Source of the DNA: Tropicibacter sp. R16_0
GTDB taxonomy: Bacteria; Pseudomonadota; Alphaproteobacteria; Rhodobacterales; Rhodobacteraceae
Direction: 5' to 3'
NCBI RefSeq assembly: GCF_017743935.1
Contig: NZ_JAGHRE010000001.1
Coordinates: forward strand, 479,683 to 543,682
DNA: 64,000 bases
Each line of letters opens with the position of its first letter. The stretch's first letter is position 1. Made by a program: the position numbers and the translations under genes. The notes beneath the pieces were generated by a model. The model was not told where the DNA came from, ran no database searches, and was given only the letters and a program-made list of their open reading frames with translations. Below are positions 34,153 to 43,466 of the stretch, piece after piece.

Positions 34153-35937
34153 ATGCATGCCTATCGCTCGCACAGCTGTGCCGACCTGAACAAATCCAAC
34201 GTTGGTGAGACCGTCCGTCTGTCGGGCTGGGTGCACCGCGTGCGCGATCACGGCGGGCTTCTTTTCATCGACCTGCGCGACCACTATGGCGTGACCCAAG
34301 TCATGGCCGACCCCGACAGCCCCGTTTTTGCCGAGATCGAGAAGGTCCGCAGCGAGTGGTGTATCCGCATCGACGGCGAGGTGAAGGCCCGCGATGAGAG
34401 CCTGATCAACCCCAAGATCTCGACCGGCGAGATCGAGGTGTTCATCCGCGACATCGAAGTTCTGGGTGCCGCCGACGAGTTGCCGCTGATGGTGTTTGGC
34501 GATCAGGAATATCCTGAGGAAACCCGCCTGCGCTATCGCTACCTCGACCTGCGCCGCGAGAAGATGCAGGCCAGCATGACCCTACGCTCGGATGTGGTCG
34601 CCTCGATGCGCCGCCGGATGTGGGATCAGAACTTCCGCGAATTCCAGACTCCGATCATCACTGCATCCAGCCCCGAAGGCGCGCGTGACTTCCTGGTGCC
34701 GTCGCGCCTGCATCCGGGCAAATTCTATGCACTGCCGCAGGCACCGCAGCAGTTCAAACAGCTGATCATGGTCTCGGGCTTTGACAAGTATTTCCAGATC
34801 GCGCCGTGTTTCCGCGACGAAGACCCGCGTGCCGACCGCTCGCCCACCGATTTCTACCAGCTCGACATGGAAATGTCCTTTGTCACTCAGCAAGACGTGT
34901 TTGACACCATCTCGCCGGTGCTGGCAGGTGTGTTCGAAGAATTTGGTGGCGGCAAGAAAGTCGACGCTCCGCAGGATTGGCCGCAGATCCCCTATGCCGA
35001 AGCAGCGATGAAATACGGCTCGGACAAGCCTGACCTGCGCAACCCGATCGAAATGCAGGACTGCTCGGAACACTTCCGTGGCTCTGGCTTTGCCATCTTT
35101 GCCAAGCTGCTGGAGCAGGAAGGCACGCAAATCCGTGCGATCCCGGCCCCAACAGGCGGCAGCCGCAAGTTCTGTGACCGGATGAACAAGTTCGCCCAGG
35201 GCGAGGGCCTGCCGGGTATGGGCTATATCTTCTGGCGCGATCAGGGCGAAGGCATGGAGGCCGCAGGCCCGCTGGCCAAGAACATTGGCCCCGAGCGCAC
35301 TGAGGCGATCCGCCAGCAGTTGAGTCTGGGCGTGGGCGACGCGGCCTTCTTCTTGGGTGGCAAGCCCAAGGCGTTCGAAAAGGTTGCGGGCAAGGCGCGT
35401 GACGTGATCGGCGAGGAACTGGGCCTGACCGACAAGGACCGTTTCGCGTTTGCCTGGATCGTGGATTTCCCGATCTATGAGCAGGACGAAGAAAGCGGTG
35501 CTATCGATTTCGAACACAACCCCTTCTCGATGCCGCAAGGCGGTATGGACGCGCTGAACGGCGATCCGCTGGCGGTCAAAGGCTATCAGTACGACCTGGC
35601 CTGCAACGGGTACGAGCTGGTCTCGGGCGCGATCCGGAACCACAAGCCGGAAATTATGCTGAAGGCGTTCGAACTGGCCGGCTATGGCGCAGATGAGGTC
35701 AAGAGCCGCTTTGGCGCTCTGTTCAATGCCTTCCACTACGGTGCCCCGCCGCACGGTGGCTGTGCTGCAGGCATCGACCGGATCGTGATGCTGCTGGCCG
35801 ATGAGGCCAACATCCGCGAAGTGATGATGTTCCCGATGAACCAGCGCGCCGAAGACCTGATGATGGATGCCCCGTCGAACCCAAGCTCGGATCAGCTGAT
35901 GGAACTGGGCCTGCGGGTGATCCCTCAGGATCAGTGA
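34153..35937 (+). CDS. aspS: Aspartate--tRNA ligase
   Basis: This 594-aa class II synthetase attaches Asp to tRNA. It has an N-terminal OB fold ([20 protein letters not shown]), motif 1 around [20 protein letters not shown], motif 2 [12 protein letters not shown], a GAD insert domain and the C-terminal motif 3 [16 protein letters not shown]. The ATG at 34153 ([16 protein letters not shown]) fits the family; the frame extends 15 codons further upstream over the promoter. It is followed by a terminator. Confidence 0.97.
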   Translation: MHAYRSHSCADLNKSNVGETVRLSGWVHRVRDHGGLLFIDLRDHYGVTQVMADPDSPVFAEIEKVRSEWCIRIDGEVKARDESLINPKISTGEIEVFIRDIEVLGAADELPLMVFGDQEYPEETRLRYRYLDLRREKMQASMTLRSDVVASMRRRMWDQNFREFQTPIITASSPEGARDFLVPSRLHPGKFYALPQAPQQFKQLIMVSGFDKYFQIAPCFRDEDPRADRSPTDFYQLDMEMSFVTQQDVFDTISPVLAGVFEEFGGGKKVDAPQDWPQIPYAEAAMKYGSDKPDLRNPIEMQDCSEHFRGSGFAIFAKLLEQEGTQIRAIPAPTGGSRKFCDRMNKFAQGEGLPGMGYIFWRDQGEGMEAAGPLAKNIGPERTEAIRQQLSLGVGDAAFFLGGKPKAFEKVAGKARDVIGEELGLTDKDRFAFAWIVDFPIYEQDEESGAIDFEHNPFSMPQGGMDALNGDPLAVKGYQYDLACNGYELVSGAIRNHKPEIMLKAFELAGYGADEVKSRFGALFNAFHYGAPPHGGCAAGIDRIVMLLADEANIREVMMFPMNQRAEDLMMDAPSNPSSDQLMELGLRVIPQDQ

Positions 35938-35961
35938 CCCGTCGCAAGTGACCTGAATTTG

Positions 35962-35997
35962 AAACGACCTGTCTGACAAAGATGGGTCGTTTTTTTT
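35962..35997 (+). terminator. Rho-independent terminator after aspS
   Basis: The stem AAACGACC / GGTCGTTT encloses a 15-nt loop and is followed by more T residues (T8 in total from the end of the stem), 24 bp after the aspS stop. Confidence 0.8.
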
Positions 35998-36045
35998 CGC
36001 CTCGCGCCGTGGCTCTGATATCGTGGCGGGGAAGGGGGCGGAAAC

Positions 36046-37428
36046 ATGGTGTTTTCACCGGAATTGGCAGAGATACGGTTTGGCTGCGGCTTGTCACCCG
36101 TTCAAGCGCGACCGCAAAGTCCGGGTGCGATTGTTGACGTTCTGCTGACCGCAGATGTCGCGGCACAGACCTTTCCCATCGAACCGTTTCCGGCCTTCCG
36201 CGCGCGCCTTGTCGAACAAAAGCGGCTGGCCCGCGCCATGCGCCAGGCCGATACACCCGCGCGCAAAGCCGCGTTGAAGGATGAAAACCGCGCTCGCAAC
36301 AAGCAAACCCGCCGCGAGAGCATCTTGTGGTTTGGTCAGTCGCTGCTGCGCTGGACCCACACGCCCCAGGGGTTTCGCGAGCGTTTGGTACATTTTTGGG
36401 CCGATCACTTTACCGCTCAGGGCAAGCGCGGGGCCATAACCCACGGTGGGCTGCCCTATCAGGAAGAGGCGATCCGCCCCAACATTGCGGGCCGGTTCGA
36501 GGATCTGTTGTTTGCGGCCGTCACCCATCCGTTGATGGTGCATTACCTCGATCAGCGCAGCTCGATCGGGCCGGGCAGCGAGATTGCCCGGAAAAAGCCC
36601 AACGCCGGGCTCAATGAAAACCTGGCGCGTGAGGTATTGGAATTGCACACTTTGGGCGTCACCGGGCCTTACACGCAGGCGGACGTGCGCCAATTGGCCG
36701 AGCTGTTCACAGGTATCGGGTACCTCCCGCACAAGGGGTTCATCTATCGGGCCAAGGCGGCGGAGCCGGGGGCAGAGACGGTCCTGGGTAAAAACTATGG
36801 TGGAGAGAAAGCGCGCCTTGGGGATGTGCGGTCGGTGCTCAGGGATCTTGCGCGGCACCCTGCGACGGCCGAGCATGTGGCCACAAAGCTTGCGGTGCAC
36901 TTCCTGTCGGACGCACCCCCGCCAGAGCTGGTTGCGCATGTTGCTGCACGCTATCGCGAAACACGCGGTGAGTTGACCGAGGTCTATCGCGCGCTGCTCG
37001 AGCATCCGTTGGCGTGGGAGCCGCGCTTGCAAAACGTCAAACCCGCGTTTGATTTCGTTGCCTCGGGGTGCCGCGCACTGTCGCTGTCGGCAGAGCGTAT
37101 GGCGGGCGCCAAACCCCGCCATCTGATGCGCGTGTTCCTGGGGCCCATGAAGATGATGGGGCAGCCCTGGTTGCGTCCTGCGGGGCCGGATGGCTGGCCC
37201 GAGGATGACGGCGATTGGCTGTCCCCCCAAGGGCAGGCCGCGCGCATCAGTTGGGCGATGTCGGCGCCAACGCGGTTGACGCCGGATCTGATCGACCCGC
37301 GCGTGTTTCTGGATCATGCCCTGGGGTCTTATGCCTCGACGGTTTTGCGCGGTCAGGTGCACGGGGCCGAAACGCGGGAGGAAGGGGTGGGCCTGGTGCT
37401 GATGTCCCCGTCCTTTCAGCGCAGATAG
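36046..37428 (+). CDS. DUF1800 domain-containing protein
   Basis: This 460-aa protein belongs to DUF1800: RFGCGLSPVQARP at the start, LVHFWADHFT, the hallmark NENLAREVLELHTLGVTG, then FTGIGYL and KLAVHFLSD. The biochemical role is unknown. Genes of this family almost always sit next to a DUF1501 gene, as here with a 12-bp gap. No signal peptide is evident in this member. An AAGGGGG site precedes the ATG. Confidence 0.92.
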   Translation: MVFSPELAEIRFGCGLSPVQARPQSPGAIVDVLLTADVAAQTFPIEPFPAFRARLVEQKRLARAMRQADTPARKAALKDENRARNKQTRRESILWFGQSLLRWTHTPQGFRERLVHFWADHFTAQGKRGAITHGGLPYQEEAIRPNIAGRFEDLLFAAVTHPLMVHYLDQRSSIGPGSEIARKKPNAGLNENLAREVLELHTLGVTGPYTQADVRQLAELFTGIGYLPHKGFIYRAKAAEPGAETVLGKNYGGEKARLGDVRSVLRDLARHPATAEHVATKLAVHFLSDAPPPELVAHVAARYRETRGELTEVYRALLEHPLAWEPRLQNVKPAFDFVASGCRALSLSAERMAGAKPRHLMRVFLGPMKMMGQPWLRPAGPDGWPEDDGDWLSPQGQAARISWAMSAPTRLTPDLIDPRVFLDHALGSYASTVLRGQVHGAETREEGVGLVLMSPSFQRR

Positions 37429-37440
37429 GAGGTGCGCGAG

Positions 37441-38616
37441 ATGACCGATACTCCGACTCGTCGGCAGGTTCTGAACCGAGCACTGGCGCTTGGCTGTTCG
37501 GCAGCAGCCAGCCCGCTGTTGACGCCCCTCAGCCTGGCGCAGACACCCGGTCAGAACCGGTTGGTGGTGATCATCCTGCGCGGCGGCATGGATGCGATCG
37601 ACGTGATCCGACCCTATGGAGACCCGGACTATCGGCTGGCACGTCCCACTTTGGCGGCTGGTAGCGTACGACCCGATTTGGATGGTTTCTTTGGGTTGCA
37701 CCCAGCTTTCCAAGATCTGATGCCGCTCTGGAGCAAGGGCGAACTGGCGTTCATACAGGCGGTGGCCACGCCGTATCGCAACAAGCGCAGTCACTTTGAT
37801 GGCCAGGACCTGCTGGAGGGCGGGCTTGTCACGCATGATGCGGCGCAGGGCGGGTGGTTGAACCGGGCCGTGCAATTGGTGCCGGGGGCGGAAATGCAGA
37901 CTGCTTTTGGACTGGGACAGGGGGTACAACGCGTTCTGGTCGGGTCAGCACCTGCTGCGCATTGGGCACCCGACGCCGATCTGTCGCTTTCACCGCAAAC
38001 CCTGGACCGGGCCCGGCGCGTAATGTCCGAGGATCCGGCGTTTTCACAGGCCTTTTCGCAGGTCGTTGCGCTCTCATCTGGTGGCGCGAATGACGAAATG
38101 CCGGAGCAGGGCAAAGGGCCGTCGCATGTGAACATCGCCCGTTACGCGGCCGAGCAGATGCGGGGGGACACACGCGTCGTGACCTTTTCGCTCAACGGCT
38201 GGGACACTCACCGAGATCAGCCGAGAGGATTGGCACGTGCTGCGGACCGCCTAACACAGGCGATCCTGACGCTGCGCAACGAACTGGGGGATGCGGTTTG
38301 GGACAAGACCACCATCGTCACGATGAGCGAGTTTGGCCGCACCGTCGCCGAGAATGGATCAACGGGTACCGACCACGGCACCGGTGGCGCGATGATCTTG
38401 GCGGGAGGTGCGGTGCGCGGGGGCCGCGTCTTTGGGGATTGGCCCGGTTTGGCAGAGGTGGAGCTGTTTCAGGGCAGGGATCTGATGCCGACGGCAGACG
38501 TGCGCGAAATGACCGGCTGGGTGCTCAAGTGGGCGCTCGGTCTAAACACTGCTGATCTTGAACGTCAGGTGTTTCCTGGGCTTCAGCTTGGGTCTGATCC
38601 GGGATTTCTTTTGTAA
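37441..38616 (+). CDS. DUF1501 domain-containing protein with a Tat-like signal
   Basis: This 391-aa protein begins MTDTPTRRQVLNRALALG, a twin-arginine type signal followed by a hydrophobic stretch and AQ cleavage site. The alkaline-phosphatase-like DUF1501 fold follows, with VVIILRGGMDAIDVI, RSHFDGQDLLEGG and TMSEFGRTVAENGSTGTDHG. An AGGAGGTG ribosome site 6 nt upstream fixes the ATG at 37441. With its DUF1800 partner it probably forms an exported pair acting in the periplasm; function is unknown. Confidence 0.92.
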   Translation: MTDTPTRRQVLNRALALGCSAAASPLLTPLSLAQTPGQNRLVVIILRGGMDAIDVIRPYGDPDYRLARPTLAAGSVRPDLDGFFGLHPAFQDLMPLWSKGELAFIQAVATPYRNKRSHFDGQDLLEGGLVTHDAAQGGWLNRAVQLVPGAEMQTAFGLGQGVQRVLVGSAPAAHWAPDADLSLSPQTLDRARRVMSEDPAFSQAFSQVVALSSGGANDEMPEQGKGPSHVNIARYAAEQMRGDTRVVTFSLNGWDTHRDQPRGLARAADRLTQAILTLRNELGDAVWDKTTIVTMSEFGRTVAENGSTGTDHGTGGAMILAGGAVRGGRVFGDWPGLAEVELFQGRDLMPTADVREMTGWVLKWALGLNTADLERQVFPGLQLGSDPGFLL

Positions 38617-38681
38617 CACCCTGGTCGTTTAGGAAGCGCCCGCCAAAAGTACATAAGCGGGCAGCACCAAGGCAGTGTTGG

Positions 38682-38843
38682 CTACGGATCGCTTGGCGCA
38701 GGGCGATAGGGCAGCACCAGTTCCTTTTTCAAGTGCATTGTCATCGCCGCGCGATTGCGTCGGATTTCGCGTGCCGCAATACGCGCCTGTACGAACAGGA
38801 CAATGCCGAGGGTGCTGAGCGCAATCAGAAAGGTCACGAGCAT
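38682..38843 (-). CDS. Small single-span membrane protein (53 aa)
   Basis: The frame starts MLVTFLIALSTLGIVLFVQA, one membrane helix, then a basic tail RIAAREIRRNRAAM. The ATG at 38843 lies one base after the response-regulator stop on the same strand, so it is likely coupled to it. The length is below usual annotation cut-offs. Composition and position support it, but no family is recognised. Confidence 0.6.
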   Translation of the reverse strand: MLVTFLIALSTLGIVLFVQARIAAREIRRNRAAMTMHLKKELVLPYRPAPSDP

Positions 38844-38844
38844 C

Positions 38845-39564
38845 TCAGATGGCCTTTCTGCGGTCCAGGCGTTCCTGTACCAACCCGGCAACCCGCGCAG
38901 CATCGGTCGCGACAGGTGCGCCGGTTGCGCGGGCCTGGGCCAGAGCGTGGGCGGCGTCCGCCAGCACCGTGTCGGACGCACTGCGTGCAACGCCACCGAC
39001 AAATTGCGCCACGTAGTCCAGGGTTTTGCCGTCGCAAGTGTCCGTCAAGACGTCAGCCACATGGGCCATGTCGTCCTGATAGGCGATGGGATCGGGATCG
39101 ATGATTTCATCGTGCAAAACCCGTAGTCCGGAAGGATGTCTATCGGCAGGTAGTTTTGACAGTACCGATGCTTGGAAAACGGCCAAGGAGGTAATCGGTT
39201 TGGCAAGGAAGCCGTCAGCCCCGGCGGCAATTGCCGTGTCTTCGGCAAACTCATCCCCCGAGGTGCCCAGGATCACCCCGACCCGAGGTGCGGCAGCGGC
39301 CAGCTCTTCAATCAGATCCGCGCCCGACCCGTCCGGCAGACCAAGATCGACGACAATAACCGAGGGACGATAGATCTGCAGATGTCTGCGCGCCGATTTC
39401 AGGCAATCTGCACGCCGAATTCGAGCGCCGCTTCGCAAACACAAAAGGCGCATGGCCTCGCAGGCATAGCGGCTGTCCTCGACCACCAGGATGGTCAAGC
39501 CGAGCAAGGGGCGCGTGGCCGTGGGAATACGGTGTGGAGAGGCGAAAGGGTCCGAATCGTTCAT
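38845..39564 (-). CDS. Response regulator with receiver domain
   Basis: This 239-aa protein has a receiver domain in residues ~22-140: acidic pocket VVEDSR (Asp30), phosphoacceptor Asp73 in VVDLGLPDGSG, and Lys122 in LAKPI. The ~100-residue C-terminal part is helical and has no recognised output motif. It contains a long helix around DTVLADAAHALAQARATG that could be an HPt-like or four-helix bundle. The ATG at 39564 follows AAGAGGAG. No histidine kinase is adjacent. Confidence 0.88.
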   Translation of the reverse strand: MNDSDPFASPHRIPTATRPLLGLTILVVEDSRYACEAMRLLCLRSGARIRRADCLKSARRHLQIYRPSVIVVDLGLPDGSGADLIEELAAAAPRVGVILGTSGDEFAEDTAIAAGADGFLAKPITSLAVFQASVLSKLPADRHPSGLRVLHDEIIDPDPIAYQDDMAHVADVLTDTCDGKTLDYVAQFVGGVARSASDTVLADAAHALAQARATGAPVATDAARVAGLVQERLDRRKAI

Positions 39565-39722
39565 GACAAGCTCCTCTTGGCAGATTGCTCTCACGCTATG
39601 AAACCCTGGCTAACAAGCGGTTAACGCCCGGATTGAAGGGGATGGGCGATATGGCGCACTTGCTCTTGTGGCGCGGACCCCGCATAACCGCCGCCAACCA
39701 ACAGGAGCTTAGGAGATTTGCC

Positions 39723-40127
39723 ATGATCGGCCGTCTGAACCATGTCGCCATTGCCGTGCCCGACCTCGAGGCGGCTTCGGCACAGTATCGCAATGCCTTG
39801 GGTGCCAAGGTAGGTGAGCCGCAAGACGAGCCTGATCACGGCGTGACCGTGGTGTTCATCGAATTGCCGAACACCAAGATCGAGCTGCTCTATCCATTGG
39901 GAGACAACAGTCCAATCAACGGCTTTCTAGAGAAGAACCCCGCAGGTGGCATTCACCATGTGTGTTATGAGGTCGAGGATATTATTGCAGCCCGCGATCA
40001 CCTGAAAGAAACCGGCGCCCGCGTGCTCGGCTCGGGTGAACCCAAGATTGGCGCGCATGGCAAGCCGGTTCTGTTCCTGCACCCAAAGGATTTCAACGGC
40101 TGCCTGGTTGAACTCGAGCAGGTCTGA
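39723..40127 (+). CDS. mce: Methylmalonyl-CoA epimerase
   Basis: This 134-aa VOC-fold enzyme interconverts (S)- and (R)-methylmalonyl-CoA in propionate metabolism. It starts MIGRLNHVAIAVPDLEAA (metal-ligand His7), has IELLYPLGDNSPINGFLEKN, then GGIHHVCYEVEDI and ends FNGCLVELEQV with the final Glu ligand. The ATG at 39723 is preceded by AGGAG. Its neighbour DUF1467 begins 54 bp downstream; that pairing is common in Rhodobacterales. Confidence 0.94.
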   Translation: MIGRLNHVAIAVPDLEAASAQYRNALGAKVGEPQDEPDHGVTVVFIELPNTKIELLYPLGDNSPINGFLEKNPAGGIHHVCYEVEDIIAARDHLKETGARVLGSGEPKIGAHGKPVLFLHPKDFNGCLVELEQV

Positions 40128-40181
40128 CCCAGATAACAGCTCCGGCCCAACACTGGGCCGGATGCAAACAGGAGAGCGATC

Positions 40182-40457
40182 ATGTCCATCACGTCAGCAC
40201 TGGTGCTGTATGCCGTCATCTGGTTCATGACGTTTCTGATCGTCTTGCCGATCCGAGTGAAAACCCAAGGTGATCTGGGCGATATCGTGCCGGGCACCCA
40301 TGCAGGCGCCCCCGAAGAGCATCACCTGAAAAAGAAGGCCTGGATCACCAGCGGTGTGGCCTTGGTGCTGTGGGTGATCATTGGTGGGATCATTCTGAGT
40401 GGTTGGATCTCGATCAGCGATTTCGACTGGACGAAGAACCTCCCGACAAACCTGTAA
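40182..40457 (+). CDS. DUF1467 family membrane protein
   Basis: This 91-aa protein has two membrane helices, ALVLYAVIWFMTFLIVLPIR and ITSGVALVLWVIIGGIIL, joined by the family's polar loop VKTQGDLGDIVPGTHAGAP. The function is unknown. It follows mce closely and is probably co-transcribed. It faces the EI24 gene tail-to-tail across a hairpin repeat. Confidence 0.9.
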   Translation: MSITSALVLYAVIWFMTFLIVLPIRVKTQGDLGDIVPGTHAGAPEEHHLKKKAWITSGVALVLWVIIGGIILSGWISISDFDWTKNLPTNL

Positions 40458-40514
40458 CGGTTTGTATCTCTCCCCTCTGTTTCGTGGGGGAAAGCCGCCT
40501 TCTCATATCTCGAA

Positions 40515-40603
40515 GCACTCCCGCCCGTCGTTGATGCCCCTTGCGGGACATCGCCTCCCGTTGGGCCAGGCTCACGCGGGCTTTGCCCGCGTGAGCCTGG
40601 CCC
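40515..40603. repeat. Intergenic hairpin repeat, copy b (19-bp perfect stem)
   Basis: It starts with GCACTCCCGCCCGTCGT (40515-40531), also found at 45880. It then has the core GTTGGGCCAGGC (40560-40571), which runs into a perfect 19-bp inverted repeat (40563-40581 and 40585-40603) with loop TTT. It lies between the convergent DUF1467 and EI24 genes. There is no T-tract after the stem. Confidence 0.75.
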
Positions 40604-40646
40604 CCTGCCGTCCGCAGGACGCAAGGCCGATAGGCCGCGCAGTTCT

Positions 40647-41345
40647 TTAGGAGGATCGCCCACCCAGTTGATGGTAGATGTGGGTAAAAGTCGCCGCCCC
40701 GATGATCGGGATCAACAGGTTTATCAGGGGAACCGATAGAGGCACGGCCATCAGGATACCGGCCGTCCAGATCGTGATCGAGTGCTTTGACCGCAGTTTG
40801 CGCGCGCCGTCACGGCCCAGCCGGCGCATTGCGGCGAGGGTGAAGTACTCTCGCCCCAGCAAGAACCCATTCAGGGCCCAGAAAATGAACGGCGCCAATG
40901 GGGCGAAGATCACGTAAAGGATCAACGCCACCAGATTGGCTGCAATCAGTACGCCCAAAAAACTGAGCGAATCCTTCATTCCTTCGGCAAAGGGGACGCC
41001 TGGAACTGGGGGCAGATGGGGATAGTGCCGATCCTCGACCGCCTGGGCCACCTCATCCAGAAACATTGAGGTAAAGGCCGAGGCCACCGGCACCATAAGG
41101 AACACCGACAGCACCATCATCAACAGCACCGAAGAATATCCCGCCGCATCCCCCAGCCAGGTCACTTCGCCAATCCAGGGCAAGGTCACAGACGGGCCAA
41201 CCAGAAACTGTACCAGCCAGACAAAGCCAAACGTGGTGCCAACAAGCAGGGCAAGCGTCAGGCCGACGCCCAGGAACAGGACCTTGCGAAAGCGGGGGTC
41301 GCCCATCTGGCCCAGGGCTGCAAAGAACGAATTCAGAATGATCAT
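40647..41345 (-). CDS. EI24/CysZ-like membrane protein
   Basis: This 232-aa integral membrane protein has about four to five hydrophobic segments. Its EI24-type core includes VPVASAFTSMFLDEVAQAVEDRHY (written here as two adjoining motifs, VPVASAFTSMF and LDEVAQAVE) and a C-terminal NLLIPIIGAATFTHIYH. CysZ relatives import sulfate; this subgroup's substrate is unproven. It overlaps the nitroreductase gene by 4 bp. Confidence 0.85.
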   Translation of the reverse strand: MIILNSFFAALGQMGDPRFRKVLFLGVGLTLALLVGTTFGFVWLVQFLVGPSVTLPWIGEVTWLGDAAGYSSVLLMMVLSVFLMVPVASAFTSMFLDEVAQAVEDRHYPHLPPVPGVPFAEGMKDSLSFLGVLIAANLVALILYVIFAPLAPFIFWALNGFLLGREYFTLAAMRRLGRDGARKLRSKHSITIWTAGILMAVPLSVPLINLLIPIIGAATFTHIYHQLGGRSS

Positions 41346-41920
41346 TCTGTCACCCAGCTTGTAATGGCGTCCAGATCGGGGCGGGGGCGTTCGGGCGGTG
41401 CCGTGCCTTCGGTGGCGATATGGACAAAGCCTGCGATGCGTTCGTTGTCAGCCAGTTCCAGGGCTTGTTCGCAGAACCCACGATCATGGCTGACCCAGCC
41501 GGACAGCCAATTTGCCCCCCAACCTGCAGCCAGGGCCGCATTGAGCAACGCCAGACACACCGCACCGGCCGAATAGGTTTGTTCGATGGCGGGGATCTTT
41601 TCGGACGGTTTCTGAACCTCGATCACCGCAACAGCCAATTGTCCCAGGTCAAATTGGCTGCGGCCCTTGGCGATATCCTCGGGTGATTTGCCCAGGGCAC
41701 GTCCGCGTTCCTCGGTCAGGGCCGCCAGCCGGGGCATGGCGCCCTTTTCCACCACAATGAACCGCCAAGGTTCCAGCTTGCCGTGATCGGGGCTGCGCGC
41801 GGCAGCAGTCAGCAGGGGCTGCAATTCATCCCGTGTGGGGGCCGGGGCAACCAATGTCTTGGCCGGGCGGGACCGCCGCGACAGCAGGAAGTCCAGGGCG
41901 GCGGGGTTCTCAAGTGTCAT
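41342..41920 (-). CDS. Nitroreductase family protein
   Basis: This 192-aa FMN enzyme has LLSRRSRPAKTLVAP (FMN-contacting Arg/Ser), AARSPDHGKLEPWRFIVV, and AGWGANWLSGWVSHDRGFCE, as in the compact YdjA-type reductases. It would reduce nitro- or quinone compounds with NAD(P)H. Its stop overlaps the start of the downstream EI24 gene by 4 bp, so the two form an operon. Confidence 0.9.
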   Translation of the reverse strand: MTLENPAALDFLLSRRSRPAKTLVAPAPTRDELQPLLTAAARSPDHGKLEPWRFIVVEKGAMPRLAALTEERGRALGKSPEDIAKGRSQFDLGQLAVAVIEVQKPSEKIPAIEQTYSAGAVCLALLNAALAAGWGANWLSGWVSHDRGFCEQALELADNERIAGFVHIATEGTAPPERPRPDLDAITSWVTE

Positions 41921-42073
41921 ATGTGAAACCTATTTACATCCGGATTGCCTTGTATCTCGGCCAGAGGGGCCCAAGTTTCAAGAGTAAATCTTGCGTAAGG
42001 TCGGACCGATCCGGGTTGTTTTCGGGCCGAGATGGCAGATACGTAGGGGGACGAGAGTTTGAAGAGGTCCATC

Positions 42074-42268
42074 ATGCTGAAAACGGTTTCCCTGCTGGTG
42101 TGTGCCGTCGCTCTGGCTGCCTGCCAGCCTACGACGTCCAGCTCTGTCAGTGTCGGCTTTTCGTCGCCTGTGTTTGCCGTTGGCAGCGCTCCACCGCCGG
42201 GCCGGACCGAGGCCGAACGATCGGCGCGTCGCAAGTATTATCAGGGCCCGCGTGGGGATGAGTGGTAA
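42074..42268 (+). CDS. Small putative lipoprotein (64 aa)
   Basis: The start MLKTVSLLVCAVALAAC gives a short signal peptide with a lipobox LAAC (Cys17). The mature part is Ser/Pro-rich and ends in TEAERSARRKYYQGPRGDEW. A GAAGAGG site lies 6 nt before the ATG at 42074. Its stop abuts, with no spacing, the stop of the convergent deacetylase gene. Function is unknown. Confidence 0.7.
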   Translation: MLKTVSLLVCAVALAACQPTTSSSVSVGFSSPVFAVGSAPPPGRTEAERSARRKYYQGPRGDEW

Positions 42269-43393
42269 TCAGCCTGGCGTGATGGCTTCGGGGTTCAGCT
42301 CTTGGGCCATGTCCCGCACCAGTTCCAAAAGAAAACCTTCGAACCTGGCAGAGGGCTGGCGCGCGTCCAGAACTTCGGTCAGGGGGTCGGGGGCGGTGAT
42401 GTCACTGCCGGACAGGGCTTCAAGCGTGGCATGGGCGCAAAAGGGCACATGAACCTCGGAATAACCGCCTTCATGCACCAGAACCAATTTGCCTGAACAC
42501 AATCGTTCGGCCGTGGCTTTCGTCTTCAACGTCATCTGCCGAAAGGTATTCGAAGTCGCCAGCATCCGCGCCAAGGGGTCCACCCCGGACGCGTCATACC
42601 CGCAGGCCACAATGATCATCTCGGGTTGATAAGCGTCGAGCGCGGGCAGAACGATCTGATCCATCACGGCCATATAGGCCGTGTGACCAGCGCCCGCAGG
42701 AAGCGGCACATTCAGGTTGTACCCTTCACCGGCGCCCTTGCCGCGGTCAGCCAGTGCGCCGGTATCCATCGGATAGTTGCCCTCTTGATGCATCGAGATG
42801 GTGAGCACATCCGACCGGTCATAAAAGATACCCTCGGTGCCGTTGCCATGGTGGACGTCCCAGTCAATCACGGCGACGCGCCCCAGTCCATGATTGGCCT
42901 TGGCGGCCTCGATCGCGATTGCAATGTTGGCAAGCAGACAGAACCCATTGGGAAAGTCGGGCAGGCAGTGATGCCCCGGAGGGCGCGACAGGGCATAGGC
43001 ATTGGGCTGGGTGCCTGCCCAAACGGCCTCGACCGCGGCGAGGCTCAGACCTGCGGATAGGGACGCAATCTCATACCCGCCTGAGCCAAAGGGTGTGCGT
43101 CGCCCCAACTCTCCACCCGTACCGTCGGACAGGCGCTTGAACTCTTCCAGATAGCTGGCGGGATGGACGCGCAACAGATTTGTTCGGGTGGCGGGATCGG
43201 CCCCGCGCATGTCCAGATCGATGGGTAGGCCGGTGACGTTCATCAGGTTGATCAGACGCCGCTTGGTTTCGGGGCTTTCAGGAAACCCGCCTGCGGCAAG
43301 GGGCTGTACCAGCCCGCCCACAGGAAGGGTAAAGGCATAGTTGCCTCCGCTGTGCCAGAAACACCGCTCGTCCCAGAAAAAACCTGTTTTCAT
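42269..43393 (-). CDS. Class II histone deacetylase / acetylpolyamine amidohydrolase family
   Basis: This 374-aa zinc amidohydrolase has the arginase-deacetylase fold motifs LSRPPGHHCLPDFPNGFC (active-site His pair), VIDWDVHHGNGTEGIF (zinc Asp/His), and ACGYDASGVDPLARM (zinc Asp). HEGGYSEVHVP follows near the end. Bacterial members act on acetylated polyamines or related amides. The ATG at 43393 has GAGAGG upstream and matches the family start KTGFFWDERCFWH. The longer frame to 43546 is not credible. Confidence 0.92.
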   Translation of the reverse strand: MKTGFFWDERCFWHSGGNYAFTLPVGGLVQPLAAGGFPESPETKRRLINLMNVTGLPIDLDMRGADPATRTNLLRVHPASYLEEFKRLSDGTGGELGRRTPFGSGGYEIASLSAGLSLAAVEAVWAGTQPNAYALSRPPGHHCLPDFPNGFCLLANIAIAIEAAKANHGLGRVAVIDWDVHHGNGTEGIFYDRSDVLTISMHQEGNYPMDTGALADRGKGAGEGYNLNVPLPAGAGHTAYMAVMDQIVLPALDAYQPEMIIVACGYDASGVDPLARMLATSNTFRQMTLKTKATAERLCSGKLVLVHEGGYSEVHVPFCAHATLEALSGSDITAPDPLTEVLDARQPSARFEGFLLELVRDMAQELNPEAITPG

Positions 43394-43466
43394 CTGTCTG
43401 CCTCTCCCTTTGTTGCCTTCGCAATAGCGGTGGCGTTTGGGGCTCAGTCTTGTCACACTCGGCGCC

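Noticed and set aside
34582-35979. 465-codon minus-strand frame overlapping aspS
   Set aside because: Entirely antisense to aspS motifs and it runs over its terminator. No ribosome site.
36094-37929. 611-codon minus-strand frame across the DUF1800/DUF1501 genes
   Set aside because: Antisense to two recognised genes; the product looks like a shadow with no domain.
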